Assembly: GCF_014066305.1 (NCBI RefSeq)
Contig: NW_023501069.1
Span: forward strand, 222,001-286,000
Direction of reading: 5' to 3'
From: Letharia columbiana
Taxonomy: Eukaryota; Ascomycota; Lecanoromycetes; Lecanorales; Parmeliaceae
Length of the DNA stretch: 64,000 nt
A model generated the notes under the pieces. The model was not told the origin of the DNA and searched no databases. It saw nothing but the letters and a program-made list of their open reading frames with translations. Shown here piece by piece: positions 11,903 through 23,422 of the stretch. The translations under genes and the position numbers were made by a program. Numbering within the stretch: the stretch's first letter is position 1; each line of letters opens with the position of its first letter.

Positions 11903-13486
11903 ATGCTCCCTGACTGCGATGAATGCAAGCCGGGCACCATGCCGGCTTCAACAATAGTCTTCTCTTCTCTTCCTTTCGCTGTCACATTCCTTTTGGTCTC
12001 GACATTGGTGCTCCAGAAGCTCTTTCCTCTTCTATCTGGTGAAGCCCAGTCTTTGAAGACCAGCGCGTATGCTCGACCATTCTCTTCCAATGCCAGCCAG
12101 TCTCGACCGATCATCAAACGCTTGTCGGCTTTAACCTTTGCTTCCACTGTTGCATTGGCCGCAGTACTGACAGAATTGATACTGTGCGAAATATCCAACA
12201 CTATCAACGAGGCAGCCCGTGGACTGGCATTCCGAGTGACGATATTGCTGCTTCTTTTCCTCCTCATAATCGCTATACCGTTCCTCGAGATCCACTCGAT
12301 CATCTCTGCCTCAGGTTATGAGTTCTCAGGAAAAGGCAAGGGAAGGCTCAGGCTGGCATGGGTGTTACAACTGGCTGGCTTCGCGGCATGGCTCGGGGGG
12401 TTCTGGTGGAGTGGAGAATGGCTACTGCGTCGGCTTGGCCAGAGTTCAGGGACTGAGAGCTCTCAAAGCCTCAGTGAGGCTTCTCTCGAGCGCATTGGTG
12501 TCATTGGAATCTCAGTCATGTCTCTTCTCTCTGGCTTCGCCTCAGTCAGCTCCCCGTGGCAGAATTTTTTCTCGCGACCCAAGCTCGTCACGGAAGCCAC
12601 CATTACCCGCAAAGCAGCAGGCCTGGAGGCCACCCAGGATATGCTATCTACCAAACGCTCTCGTTTGCGCGCTCTCGAACGCAAGATGTCCGACGCACCT
12701 ACAGAAAGCTTCTTTCAGAAAGCCATTGGGTCTATTCGTCGCAACCCCGACTCTACAGAGAGACAGGCTCTACTCCTTGAGATATCTGGCCTAGAAACAA
12801 TGGCCGTTTCCCTTGCCACTTCTCATTCTAACCTTCAGTCTCGCCTTCAGCAACAAAACCGTTCGCGGACGGCTACAGGTCGCCTCCTTCTCACAGCCTC
12901 TTACGTATTCTCTGTCTTCTGCCTCTACCGGATTCTCACCACTACGTTGACTGCCATCCGTCGTGCCCTAAGCGCACATCACTACTCCTCGCAAGACTTC
13001 AGATCCTCTGACCCTGTGGACAACATACTCGCCTTGCTAGCCAAGCATTACGATCCTCACTTAGACCAGGCCGCTTGGGCCCGGCAGATATCCTTCCTCC
13101 TCTCCGGTCTCATCCTTTTCGGCTCAATGTCTTCAGTCATGCAGACCTTTCATCTCTTCGCCCGCTTTTTCCCGAGCTTGCTGAAAACCATCCAGGCCAA
13201 TCTTGCATTGGTAGTTGCGCAGGTGTCCGCTACGTACGTGATCAGTGCGGCGTTGATGCTGAGAGGAATGATGCCAGGAGCCGTGATTGGCAAGGGTTTA
13301 GGTGCTCTAGGGGGGAAAGATGGTGTGGCGTGGGTCGATGGATGGTTTGAGAGATGGTTTCTTGCTGGAGTTATTCTCACAGTGGTAGGGATATGGGTGG
13401 GTAGGAAAGTTGTGGGAAGTGATGATTGGGAAGAGGATGAATACGATAACGGGGTTGAATTGGAGGGAGGAAAGAGGTCACGATAG
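11903..13486 (+). CDS. Golgi pH regulator / GPR89-like anion channel (GPHR)
   Basis: Single exon, about 527 aa from the ATG at 11903 (MLPDCDEC). An in-frame ATG at 11873 gives ten more residues. The protein has several hydrophobic segments: FAVTFLLVSTLVL, a second near ALTFASTVALAAVL, and the strong LAFRVTILLLLFLLIIAI. Then come LAWVLQLAGFAAWLGGFWW, ISVMSLLSGFASVSSPWQNF, a charged central helix region with KRSRLRALERK, and further membrane segments near the C-terminus (LLLTASYVFSVFCLYRI, ISFLLSGLILFGSM). The order and the SGFASVSSPW motif are those of GPHR_N plus ABA_GPCR proteins, which in animals acidify the Golgi as anion channels. The C-terminus is short and acidic. No introns are apparent. 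Role in this fungus is inferred from the family. Confidence 0.85.
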   Translation: MLPDCDECKPGTMPASTIVFSSLPFAVTFLLVSTLVLQKLFPLLSGEAQSLKTSAYARPFSSNASQSRPIIKRLSALTFASTVALAAVLTELILCEISNTINEAARGLAFRVTILLLLFLLIIAIPFLEIHSIISASGYEFSGKGKGRLRLAWVLQLAGFAAWLGGFWWSGEWLLRRLGQSSGTESSQSLSEASLERIGVIGISVMSLLSGFASVSSPWQNFFSRPKLVTEATITRKAAGLEATQDMLSTKRSRLRALERKMSDAPTESFFQKAIGSIRRNPDSTERQALLLEISGLETMAVSLATSHSNLQSRLQQQNRSRTATGRLLLTASYVFSVFCLYRILTTTLTAIRRALSAHHYSSQDFRSSDPVDNILALLAKHYDPHLDQAAWARQISFLLSGLILFGSMSSVMQTFHLFARFFPSLLKTIQANLALVVAQVSATYVISAALMLRGMMPGAVIGKGLGALGGKDGVAWVDGWFERWFLAGVILTVVGIWVGRKVVGSDDWEEDEYDNGVELEGGKRSR

Positions 13487-13908
13487 TATTTATGATTGTA
13501 CGGCATAAAGGACCAGCTGAATCTGTCTGGATGACAGCCCCAGCAATGTGAGGGATTTTTTATGGTGGTATTACAATATTGCATTGATGGAGCGACGCAA
13601 GTACTTAACCTGAAGGCAAGGCCCCCCAAAAACTGGAAGTCGAAACATCCCAACGAAGACAAGACCAACAGTAAACAAGAAACTTTTGCCTTCTTTACCG
13701 CTCTTCTTGAAGCCAAATTGAGCGACAATCTGTCCCGGGTAGTCGCCCATAATCGATGAGAAAACAAAGAGATTTCCAGCTCCTCGGACTGCCAGCTTTT
13801 CCCCCCACAGCTTGTTTACCCCCATGAAGTTGAACTCTTGGTTTTGCAAAGAAAAATACATGGAGCATTCAATCTCCAAACTTGGCCTTCCTGCTTCAGC
13901 TACTACGA

Positions 13909-14751
13909 CTACAACATTCCCTTCCCAACCATCTCTTCCCTCTCTTCCCACACCGTCTTCCCACTACATCCACAGACCACCTTCTCGTTCTCCCATACTC
14001 CAGCACTCCGAGCCACCACACCGACAACCAAACCATTTCCTCCTTGCTTCTCCACTCCCAACCTTTCGACCACGACTCCCCTTCCCACCATCTCCCAGAC
14101 CCTCCAGTCTACCTCTCCGACTAGCGACCCTCTCCCAGTCTCATCCACTTCCAGCTTTCCTAAGTCGCCCGTCTTGTCTCCTTCCAGGCCTGTAAATACA
14201 CCGCCCATGCTCCCAGGAACATTTGAGATATCACCGCTCTGCCGTATGCTCGCCTTATAGCTTCCTTTCGGCAGGCTTGTGAGCGTCATATCCAGCAGCG
14301 TTATCCGATCTGACAGTTCGATTAAGCGCGCAAGACCCCGGACTGGCGAGGCTTCAGGCACTGATGGCGGAGTTGGCGGAGGTGGGGTTTCGAGAATGCA
14401 CACCGCAGCGCTGTTCGCCTTGCCAGAACCACGGAGGATGGCCGCTCGACCAGTGTCTTGGATTGTGGATATTATAGCTGAGGGGGGCGTAGTGGATGTT
14501 GTGGTTAGAAGTTGTTTCGGGAGGGAAAAGTCTGTTTCCTGGACGCCCGGAAGTTTAGACAAGGCGCCTGATATATCTTTGATGCAGGCATCGCAGTGCA
14601 TGGGGACAGAGAAAGTAGCCTCGTAGGCGGGCAGCATCTTTTCTCTCTTGGTGAAGGGCGAGGGGGAGAGGGTGTAGTAGTAAAGGCTTCCGGTTGACAG
14701 GCAGGCGACGCTTGTGTAGATACTTCGTTTCAGGAGCAAGTTGCTCATCAC
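13909..14751 (-). CDS. CCS1: Copper chaperone for superoxide dismutase (CCS/Lys7)
   Basis: Single exon, 280 aa. Domain 1 (about residues 41-105) is a heavy-metal-associated fold with the copper site MHCDAC in FSVPMHCDACIKDISGAL. Domain 2 is a degenerate SOD1-like fold (GLARLIELSDR, SIRQSGDISNVPGSMGGVF). The C-terminal tail VCGCSGKTVWEEREEM carries the C-x-C pair that forms the disulphide in SOD1. The protein delivers copper to SOD1 in the cytosol and the mitochondrial intermembrane space. Upstream of the usual start (Met39 at 14637) lie 38 extra in-frame residues that are Ser/Tyr-rich and basic (MMSNLLLKRSIYTSVACLST); they look like a mitochondrial leader and may represent a second start. It converges with GPHR and diverges from uL13m. 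Confidence 0.9.
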   Translation of the reverse strand: MMSNLLLKRSIYTSVACLSTGSLYYYTLSPSPFTKREKMLPAYEATFSVPMHCDACIKDISGALSKLPGVQETDFSLPKQLLTTTSTTPPSAIISTIQDTGRAAILRGSGKANSAAVCILETPPPPTPPSVPEASPVRGLARLIELSDRITLLDMTLTSLPKGSYKASIRQSGDISNVPGSMGGVFTGLEGDKTGDLGKLEVDETGRGSLVGEVDWRVWEMVGRGVVVERLGVEKQGGNGLVVGVVARSAGVWENEKVVCGCSGKTVWEEREEMVGKGML

Positions 14752-15095
14752 ACCCTAAAGCTTAAGGTGGATGGAAAAGACAAGAGAGCCGAACTGGATG
14801 GAAGGGGATTTGGAGCTTCATGGCGACGGTGGTGCGGAGCGGAGCTGAGCGGAGAAAAAGATTTGAAATCGGAATCGAGCCGAGGGAGCCTTTGGACTCG
14901 TTCACCATCACGACCTTACGGCGAAATACACAATCTTCACCGTTGCCAAGCCGGTTCGCTCCTGAACATAGGATCAATTTCTCGTGGGAGCACTGACGAG
15001 TTTTCTTTTTGATCCGATTGACCTTGACCCTTTACTCTGCGCGCCCGAGACCTGGCAACCACGCTCCTCGATGCACCGGTGACCTTCAGTCCAAC
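14752..15095. promoter_or_regulatory. Shared divergent promoter, CCS1 / uL13m
   Basis: A 344-bp interval separates the start codons of two divergently transcribed genes and contains no coding frame of its own. It must hold both core promoters; no specific factor site was recognised. Confidence 0.6.
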
Positions 15096-15717
15096 ATGTC
15101 GCAGACTATAGGCAAAGTATGTGCATCCTTTCCTCCTTCTATGCTGCGCTGACCATCTCTCGCATCAGACGCGCCTAGCCTACTCCCGAGCATGGCACCA
15201 CGTCTCCCTCTCCACCCCGGACACACCTCCCCTAGGCCGCCTCGCTTCTCAAATCGCCATCATTCTCATGGGCAAGCACAAACCGATCTGGGACCCATCG
15301 ACAGACTGCGGAGACTACGTGGTGGCTACCGGTTGTACCGACGTGTACGCTACTGGGAGGAAGATGCAACAGAAGCTGTACTACAAGCAGACCACGAGGC
15401 CCGGAGCGCTGAAGTCGTTGAACATGGAGGGTATGATGAGGAAGTGGGGAGGAGGGGAGATCTTGAAGAGGGCGGTCAGTGGGATGTTGCCGAAGAACAA
15501 GCTGAGGAAGCCGAGGTTGGAGAGGCTGAAGGGTGAGTTCGATTTGGGACTTGCTTGGTATATGGGATGGGTAACGACATGCTGACACGTGGCTGCTTTC
15601 TTAGTTTTTGAAGGAGCGACACATCCATACAAAGAAAACCTCATCAAATTTGATGGGCGGCTACGAAGAGAAGAGCCAGAAGTGAAGAGGGAGATATTGA
15701 AGAAAAAGTCAATATAG
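15096..15717 (+). CDS. MRPL23: Mitochondrial 54S ribosomal protein uL13m
   Basis: Exons 15096-15116, 15169-15532 and 15605-15717, 165 aa. Exon joins give MSQTIGKTRLAYSRAWHHV and RLERLKVFEGATHPYKENL. Seen: LGRLASQIAIILMGKHKPIW, DCGDYVVATGCTDVYATGRK, YYKQTTRPGALKSLNM and ILKRAVSGMLPKNKLR, which are the uL13 core motifs. The length fits fungal mitochondrial L13 (yeast Mrpl23, 163 aa) rather than the longer cytosolic L16. The protein is part of the large mitoribosomal subunit. Introns are 52 and 72 bp with standard GT/AG ends. Only seven codons are in the first exon, so the N-terminus would be missed by a pure ORF search. Confidence 0.93.
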
Positions 15718-15908
15718 CAGATCCAGAACAGGGGTTTTATTTCGAGAACATTGTTAGGCGTTGCTGGAATTGGAGCTATCTGTACATACAGTTTACCAAA
15801 ATGTATGCTAATACCCCCCACCATTTCGCCAACTATGCTACAGCTCTCCGTCTGCAATCCAATGACGCCCTACGATACCTGGCCCTGATATGAGGTGCCT
15901 GAAACTTT

Positions 15909-16896
15909 CTACCGCGTGACGGTACACTGGATCAGGCCGTTGGGGTCAGATTGAGGTGCGTATACTTCGGCATCTTTGCCGGTATTCTTCAGCCCCTTGT
16001 GCCAACTCAGGTCTTGTGAAGAGTCAGCAAGCAATCGTTGAAAGCAGATGGAACGACGACTGACCTATTTCGAAGTAGTGCTTGTTCGGAAGGGAGTAGT
16101 CCACGGCTTCGACTTCGGACACGGCTTCCAGGATCTGCTCACACATCTTATACAAGGTGTTCTGAACGCTCGGACTACTTTCCTTTGCGAAGGTTTCGAG
16201 GGTGATGGTTCGAGCGGACTCCCACGCCTTGTCAAATTTGGGAACTGCAGAATGCACCTCCGCAACACTGCGGAAGGTGCTCCAGGTCCATCCGCAGTCG
16301 ACTTCGGTGCTCAAGATTCGGTTGTAAACGTCCGGTAGGGTCGTATACTCATCCTTGTAAAAGCTGTGGAATGCTGACCCGGTACTTTTGAGCACCAAAA
16401 GCCCCGCAATGGCAGAACGAATACTGATACCCTTGCCTTCGTCCGCTGTCGCCTCGACATTCCTGGTCTCCGAGCCATCACGGAAGAAAGAGTGCGGGTG
16501 AGGCTCGCCTCCTACGGTCAATCGAGTCCATCGGTGGGTGACAACCTTGACCCAGGCGGAATGGATGTGCTTGTACTTCTCAACGAAATGGGAAGCAACG
16601 ATTGCTCCGAAAAGCTCGGGCGGCGTGACAGGATGCTGCTTGGCCATGATGTAGACGGTGTTCTTCATGGTGTCTGTTGCTACGACAACGCTGTTGTCTG
16701 CTTTTGTGTATCTATTCCCTCTCAGCTGGGAGTCAACTACAACATGTCCAGATACTCACGAAGTCTCGATATCTCCTTTGAGGAGCACGCATACTGTCAT
16801 CTCTACCACTGTCTGGGTCCCCGTCTTTGCATCCTTATGGACTTTGTAGACCCGGATGTTGTCTTTGCCATACTGGGCTGCGGAAACTTGAGGCAT
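15909..16896 (-). CDS. uaZ: Urate oxidase (uricase) lacking the usual C-terminal SKL
   Basis: Exons (minus strand) 16760-16896, 16065-16711 and 15909-16012, 295 aa. It oxidises urate to 5-hydroxyisourate in purine breakdown, normally in peroxisomes. Seen: AAQYGKDNIRVYKVHKD with the catalytic-region Lys; YTKADNSVVVATDTMKNTVY containing the active-site Thr-Asp pair; SHFVEKYKHIHSAWVKV; GWTWSTFRSVAEVH; and NKHYFEIDLSWHKGLKNTG with the catalytic His. The family normally ends GLI(K/Q)CTV plus about 7-10 residues ending in a PTS1 tripeptide. Here the frame stops at GLIQCTVTR followed by TAG, and no nearby splice option restores an SKL-like end. Apart from the tail the protein is complete. Introns are 48 and 52 bp. 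It diverges from the Rictor gene across a 0.9-kb spacer. Confidence 0.92.
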
Positions 16897-17795
16897 GATT
16901 CCCTGGGATAAGAGAGATAAGGAAGGTACTAAAGTTTTGGTGTATGGGGAGATGCTGGAAGATGCTTTTTTTCACCTTGATTCTTTATCTATCTAGGTTG
17001 AGGATGGGGAAGTTGCTGAATATATGTATCAGAAGCTGTTGAGCTCGATCTATGGAGCTGGCCGGGGCGAAAGGTTGCAGCACGGCGACCTCCGAAGTCG
17101 GAATTGCAGCAGCTATTGGTCCTACGATATCAACTTATCAAGTTGATTTGGCTGCAGACAGCACTAGCAGAATGTGACGAAATATGACGAGAAGTGCCGA
17201 CAAATAAATTGGTAGAGGAGCTGTTCGCAGGATACTCGTACTCGACTACCTAGACAACCTCATCGAAGGCTCCTTGGCATGTACTTACACTCAGCCTTAT
17301 GCTTGTGAAGTCGATTACTAAGGTACCTTAAGGCTTAAGGTACCGCGGTGCTAACATTGAATGGGGCTTAGCCCCTCGTCTATTTCTGATCTCTGGCGAT
17401 GGTCTTTGGCGGCTGGTGATGTCGAATTAAAGGCTAATTAACGGTACGAGGGTACTTCTAGCTTTTTTTGATATCCCAGAGCCATCCCCCCCCCCCCCCC
17501 CACCTCAATCCAGCGCTGGATTTACTTGATGTATCAAGGGCCCATCAACGAGCCGAACACTTAGGAATGACATCCACTTTGCTCAAAGAGCACCGCCATT
17601 CATTCTTTTGAGTGCTAGGTTCACAACCGAAGTCCACGTCCACCAAGCGTCTTTCGTTTATTCATAACTCTCTTCACTCATTGAGTTTGTCTAACTCTAC
17701 TTGCACCGCCAGGGGACCTAATGGAATTGCCTCATGGGGGAGTACATTGGTCTGTCGGAGTATGATTGCAACAGAGTCGCCGTAAATGAGATGTA
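16897..17795. other. Divergent spacer between uricase and Rictor
   Basis: A 0.9-kb intergenic region. It contains two AAGGTACC palindromic elements at about 17329-17346 and a run of 16 C (17486-17501). The last 200 bases are probably the leader of the Rictor gene. No coding exon is seen. Confidence 0.55.
17486..17501. repeat. C16 homopolymer
   Basis: An uninterrupted run of 16 C residues in the uricase/Rictor spacer. Its length is prone to sequencing error. Confidence 0.9.
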
Positions 17796-20700
17796 ATGAG
17801 CCAATTCAATGGACCGGCCTCCTCGGTGACGCCAACACAAAACAACATCTTCAGACATGGCCGCTCGCTTTCCCATCAGGGTCCTGGTGAGACAAACGGT
17901 GCAAGAGAAGGACAAGAAGCTCGATCGCTTGCCAATGCGCTTGTCTTTGGGCCCCGGGGTACCTCGCTTGCGCCTTCAGGGCAGCCGCCCGGTAGCTTTA
18001 GCTCCGACTTGAAGACCGTATCAACACCTCGAGCTGGGACTCCGAGAGCAGAGCTGGGTGGTTCTACCGGCGGTGACTACTTTGGAATGGATGGAGCAAC
18101 GTCTTCTGAACAGCGGCAACATGAGTTACGAGACAAGATCAACAAGGAAACAAAAATCAAAATCGGCTCAGAGAACTTGTTGGAGGCCTTGATTTCGAAG
18201 AATGCCAAACAGACAAAGGACCAAAGGCAGAAAGTGGAATCTGAGCTCACATCATCTAATCGGAAGCTCCAAGAGCTTAACCTTCAGCTGGAGAATGAGA
18301 TCGAGCGTTCTAAACGTCCAGCGACGCCCGGTAGAGACCGCCTTTCTGGCCTCTTTCAAGGAAGTCCTCTCAAATCGCCCATTAGGGATGAGAGACTATC
18401 ACAAGACCAATTTTCTTTGCTGGAACAAGAATCAGAGTCCCCAACATTCATTCTCGCCGAGATTCTTCAAGCCTTGGAATCAGAGGGCATGCAGCCTGAC
18501 TACTACGTTGATCGAGCCAACAGCCTTGTCGAGTTGTTCAAGAGATACCCGACTCTGAAGTACGATCTTGCCTGGCCTATCTTTGGGCTAAGAGTGCAGA
18601 CTATGCTTCTCAGTGAAAGTCGAGAGGTCGTCGCCGCAGGCTACCGAGTTACGAGACACGCGATTGCAGATCGGCAATCTCTAAAGACAATTCGTAGCCT
18701 GAACACCGACAGTCTCGTGATCTTATCGCTAATTAAGGAAAGCAAAGCGAGCATTGAAAGGGAACAGGCCCTCAAATTTGTCCGAGCATTTCTGGACGTC
18801 AAAGAGGGTATCAAGGAACTCTCGAAAGCAGTTATCCGTACTGTTGTTTCCATTGCGGAGCACCACGAAGATCGTCTTCGAAACATAAGCCTTTTGACAA
18901 TATCCGAGATCCTTGTTCGAGATCCGGCAACCATCGTAACCGCTGGAGGAATAGCCCCACTCGCTGATGCTCTCGTGGAAGGATCGTATCATGGATCGGA
19001 AAGCTTGGCTATGAGTTTTCTACATTTGCTAGACAAGCCACAGCAAAGGGTCTATCTGCCATCCGGTCACGAGCTGGAATCAGCGTTCACGCCTTTTACC
19101 GATCCTCTTACAGTCCATGGTCATGAGGAAAAGCTGAAGTCGAGCGCAAAATTGCTTGCCGCCATTTTGAAAACATGGCCAGGCCTCTTCACAGCCGTCA
19201 GTAAAAATTTCTCAGCAATTCGGTCTTTGCTCCAATCCTTGCAGTACCCTGTGCCAATAGCCAGAGATCTGATTCTAGATCTTCTCTTCGACGTCTTACA
19301 CATACAACCTCCTTCCTGGACTTCATCTTTTCTGGCAGGCCGCCGATTGACCACCTACGGTCGTGTTGCCAATTTGAAAGCAGACACCACAGAATTACCC
19401 TTCAAAGCCGACATTGAGGAAGGAAGCAGCTTCAGCCTTATGGACCACTTTACGGCTTTGCTTCTTGCTGTTTTCATGCAATGTGATCTAGTAGCGGTAA
19501 TGATTAATATTTACCCTGTAATGGCTTCCGTGACTGACATTTTGTCTAGTCTCTTTCTGAGCTCATTGAGGATACCGATGATTCCATGTTAAGGAGAAAG
19601 GCTACCTTGCTTCTGAGTGAGGTCTTGAAGCTTGCGGACCATTGCTTGCCAACTGCTGTCAGCGCTAACCTACAGCCGCTACCGGGACTACTCGAAGAGT
19701 CGGTTCGAGAAGGAGAACAGGAAGGTTCGATACCTAGCGGGATGATTTACCAAATCGACAGTGTCAACCGTACTTTGCAGCGCTCCAGTCTAGCATCCAA
19801 AGCACAGCAGTCGGCCACCGCTGCTAGGCATGTGGATTTGAACAGCTCCTCCCGGCCTCCCGAGCCTGTGAAGAGCAAATTGTCCGTAGACATAGATGAG
19901 CTTCAATTTCGATCTCTCCTATTGGAAACGCAGGTTCTCACCACAGCCAACTATCTGAAATGGAAGTGGGACCTCATTAATGATCTCATTGAAGGACCGC
20001 TGCTCAATTCCAAACGTCTTGAAGAGTCGATCAAGGCGAGCAAATTCATGAAGCGACTGATTGGATTCTTCCGACCATTCAAGTACAAATTCTCTGATGC
20101 GCGTAATACCAAGCCAAACCAGCGTTACGTCCGCACTGGATGTGCCCTAATGAAAACACTTCTACGGAACCAAGAAGGAATCGCTTATCTGACAGAGAGC
20201 AAACTGCTGCGGCAATTGGCTGAGTGCCTTGCCCAGCTGGATAGGACAAGTGGCCTGACAGCCACACAACCGCTTTTCTCTCCCTATCGAGTCTCGGAAA
20301 CATTGGCCGGAGGGTACTTCGCACTCTTGGGTGCTTTGAGTAGCGATCCCAAGGGACTTCAGATGATTGAACGTTGGCGCATGATCAACATGTTTTATCA
20401 TATCATGGAGCTAGACGGACGGGAGGATCTCATACGCATTCTTCTCAGCAACATGGACTTCTCCTTGGACAGTCATCTCCGAGTCATGTTGTCCAAAGCG
20501 TTGACCTCTTGCCCGAAGAGCGTTCGCATCTATTCCACGAGACTTTTGCGGAAGTACGCAACGTCCTCGACGCAAGGAGCTGGTCAGGGTATGAGTCAGG
20601 GAGGTTGCGAATGGGCCATCTGTCTTTTGGTCACGCAACTTTACGATCCGGAAGTGCAGGTGTGTGAAATTGCTGTACAAATCCTGGAAGAAGTCTGCAA

Positions 20701-21870
20701 CCAAAGAGCACAGCTCGAATACGTCGTCAGGTGCCGTCCCGCTTTGGATCATCTTGGCGCCATCGGCGCTCCTTTACTTCTACGGTAAGTCGCACAACCT
20801 TCCTACCAAAGATCTCACAACTAAATTATCAGCTTTTTATCTACGTCACTGGGGTATCAGTACCTTCACGGCCTCGATTATATCACCCAAGAAATGGACG
20901 ATTGGTTTCTTGTGAGTCGGCTCCCACTCCGTGACTACAAACGCTGACATTTAGATAGGGCCGAAATGATGCCTATGTTACCTTGGTAGAAGCCTCACTG
21001 TCTCGTGCACTGATGGTGCTCCCAGAGCAACCCAAGTCTAGCACTGACGAGCAACTCAGAAGTCAAGAATACGGGACTGTTCCTCCGCATTTCTACAGAG
21101 AGCTTACGAGGACGATCGAAGGGTGTCAGCTCTTGCGAGACTCGGGACATTTCGATGCTTTCGTCGCGAATATCCGGGATAAATGGGGTGAGCATGAGGA
21201 TTCGGAGACAATGCTCAAGCTTAAAGGCTCACTGTGGGCTGTCGGCAACGTTGGATCTATGGAACTTGGAGCATCTTTTCTAGAAGAGACGGACGTTGTG
21301 GGGTGGATTGTGAAAATTGCAACGTCTTCCGAGGTCATGACGATAAGGGGCACAGCTTTCTTTGCCTTGGGCTTGATTTCGCGCAGTCTACACGGGATGG
21401 AAATCCTCACAGAGCATGGTTGGACTGCAGCAACTGACCATCTCGGCCGTTCACTCGGATATTGCTTGCCACCGTACCTCCAGGATCTCTTCTCGATGGA
21501 GTCTCAAAAAGTATCCAGTTCACCCGATCAAAAGCCACCATCATTGAGGCGAAAGCAGATGACCGATCCCGAGGAAGACCCCATCCAGGCTCGCATTCTC
21601 AGCCTAGCCGGCGACCTTGGCAACACAGTGCTTACCAAGAGAGCGGCGAGCGATCTCTTCGGCATCAAAACCAAGGCACCTGAGCTATTCACTTCGGTAG
21701 CCCTCTTTCGAAAAATCATGCTCATCCTCGAGGGGCATAATTTCCGCCTTCCCGTGCGTCGTTTTGTGATTGATTTATTTGACAAGACAATCATGAGGCG
21801 GATAGTGCTTGAAGAAGAGTACGGGAATGATCATGAGCCTTCGGATGCAAGGAGTGACTTGGTAGGCTAG
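17796..21870 (+). CDS. TSC11: TORC2 subunit Rictor/Tsc11 (Ste20, Pianissimo)
   Basis: Exons 17796-19496, 19550-20784, 20833-20911 and 20959-21870, 1308 aa. It is the scaffold of TOR complex 2, acting in actin, membrane stress and AGC-kinase control. Order seen: a Ser/Gly-rich head; a coiled-coil/HR1-like segment at about residues 105-175 (HELRDKINKETKIKIGSENL); the RICTOR_N alpha-solenoid (TFILAEILQALESEGMQPDY, VAAGYRVTRHAIADRQSL, VTAGGIAPLADALVEGSYHG); the middle domain (MKRLIGFFRPFKYKFSD); and the RICTOR_V region (LKGSLWAVGNVGSMELGASF, IRGTAFFALGLISRSLHG). Length matches fungal homologues. Splices are anchored by DLVASLSELIEDTDDSM and GYQYLHGLDYITQEMDDWFL. Introns are 47-53 bp. The protein appears complete. 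Confidence 0.95.
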
Positions 21871-22925
21871 CAGCACCGTTGACGCGGTCTGCGTTGGACT
21901 TGGTGGGACGGCGGCTCGTCACGGCAGGCGAGGTGGGGAAGGATGCATATCTCTTCATTCACATAGCGACGGTGTTACTTGGCGGAACTTATACCCATGT
22001 CATTTATGTTCAAGGTACGGTTGGTGATACGTGGCAAAGAATGGATAGGCAAATGAGCAAGCATAGAAGTTGCATATGGGAAGCGGTCAGTTGTTGAAGG
22101 GCACGAAGGGGCTGGAAGGGTACTTTGGCCAGGTTATGCACGATGGAAAGTAAGTTAGTGGGATGCCAATTGGCCATCGAAGATCTTTTTTGGCATCACA
22201 CGCATATGGCTTTTGGGCGTAATTACCGTTTTTCAAAAGGGCTAAGGTACCTTAGGTAAAGTAGGTATGTTTTTTGGGGTAAGATGGCTTAGGTAGGTAA
22301 GGTAATAATGCATGTACTCCAATAAACATGGCCAGATGCTGGCCAGATAATTTCGTAGTCAATGCATCAAGGTACAGTACGAGTACGTTACGAATTTATG
22401 ATACTACACCTCCCTCATCGCGTGTGAGCTAGGGTTCAGCTAAGCTTTAAAGGTATCTGAGCTGGACTTGATCATCTTCGCCAGCCAATCAGAGGGGGAA
22501 GTGGGGGCAGAGAACGGGGGAGAGAAGTTAGTTCAGCCGCGGTTAAAGTAGTGTGTCTTGGAAGGTAAGTACTCTGTATTATTAGAGTATGGAAAATAAT
22601 ATTAGTTACGAGTATACTTTATGGTCCGAGGGGTCATGAATTGATCCGCGTCATAGAGAGTCCCCGGTTATCGATTGTTATTTGTTGAGCGATGATTCGG
22701 TGGATTCCTCTGCCATTCGTGCACCATAATAAGGCAAAACGAACAACAACGGCTGCATATGTATGAACAGTATGAATGATATGATCTACATGGATTCTTT
22801 GCGCCCCCCGCCGGATGGGGCAGCAGGACGACTTCACCATCATCCCTTCATATCTACATACCCTATCGACATATCCTCCGCCCATCCGGGCTAGAGGGGA
22901 GATAGAATAAGAAGAAGAAGGGAAA

Positions 22926-22964
<39 letters not shown>

Positions 22965-23422
22965 GCGGCGGCCGTGATCCGAGATGATTAGAGTATGTCG
23001 TAGCAACGACTCAAACCACCCCACTCTCCATTGGTGCATAATACTTGACATCCCATTCCCTCGGTCTCTTACATTTCTCTCTTCTTCACCAAAATCCTTC
23101 CTGCCTCTTCCTGCCTCTACCTGTCTCTGATAAGCTCTGCTTTGTCCTACCATCTCCGCATCCTCTTCCCATTGGACAGTAAAAATCATCCCACACCGAC
23201 CCGCCAAACCGAGATCGAATCCTCACCGTGTCAGCCTTCACCCTACTGAAGTTGCATTCTATCACCTAAAGTACCATCTGCATACGCAGATACCCACTTG
23301 ACTCCATATTCTTCCCTGGCCTATCCATCGTCAGTAGGCTCACCGAAGTCTGCCCAGGCCGGCCTACACTGCCCTTCGCGCAATTCACCGGCCCATCACA
23401 TGGAGGAAACTGAACGGTATAG
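21871..23422. other. Spacer with AAAG microsatellite
   Basis: About 1.55 kb without a supported gene. It contains a GCTAAGGTACCTTAGG palindrome at 22241, GGTAAGG-type repeats to about 22310 and an (AAAG)10 tract. The last 350 bases are pyrimidine-rich and are likely the promoter and leader of the RING-LON gene. Confidence 0.55.
22925..22964. repeat. Microsatellite (AAAG)10
   Basis: Ten perfect AAAG units in intergenic DNA about 460 bp upstream of the RING-LON start codon. Confidence 0.95.

Noticed and set aside
15909..21870. Uricase, kynureninase and TYR1 as parts of a metabolic gene cluster
   Set aside because: They are far apart, on different strands, with unrelated housekeeping genes between; no backbone enzyme, transporter or cluster regulator is present.
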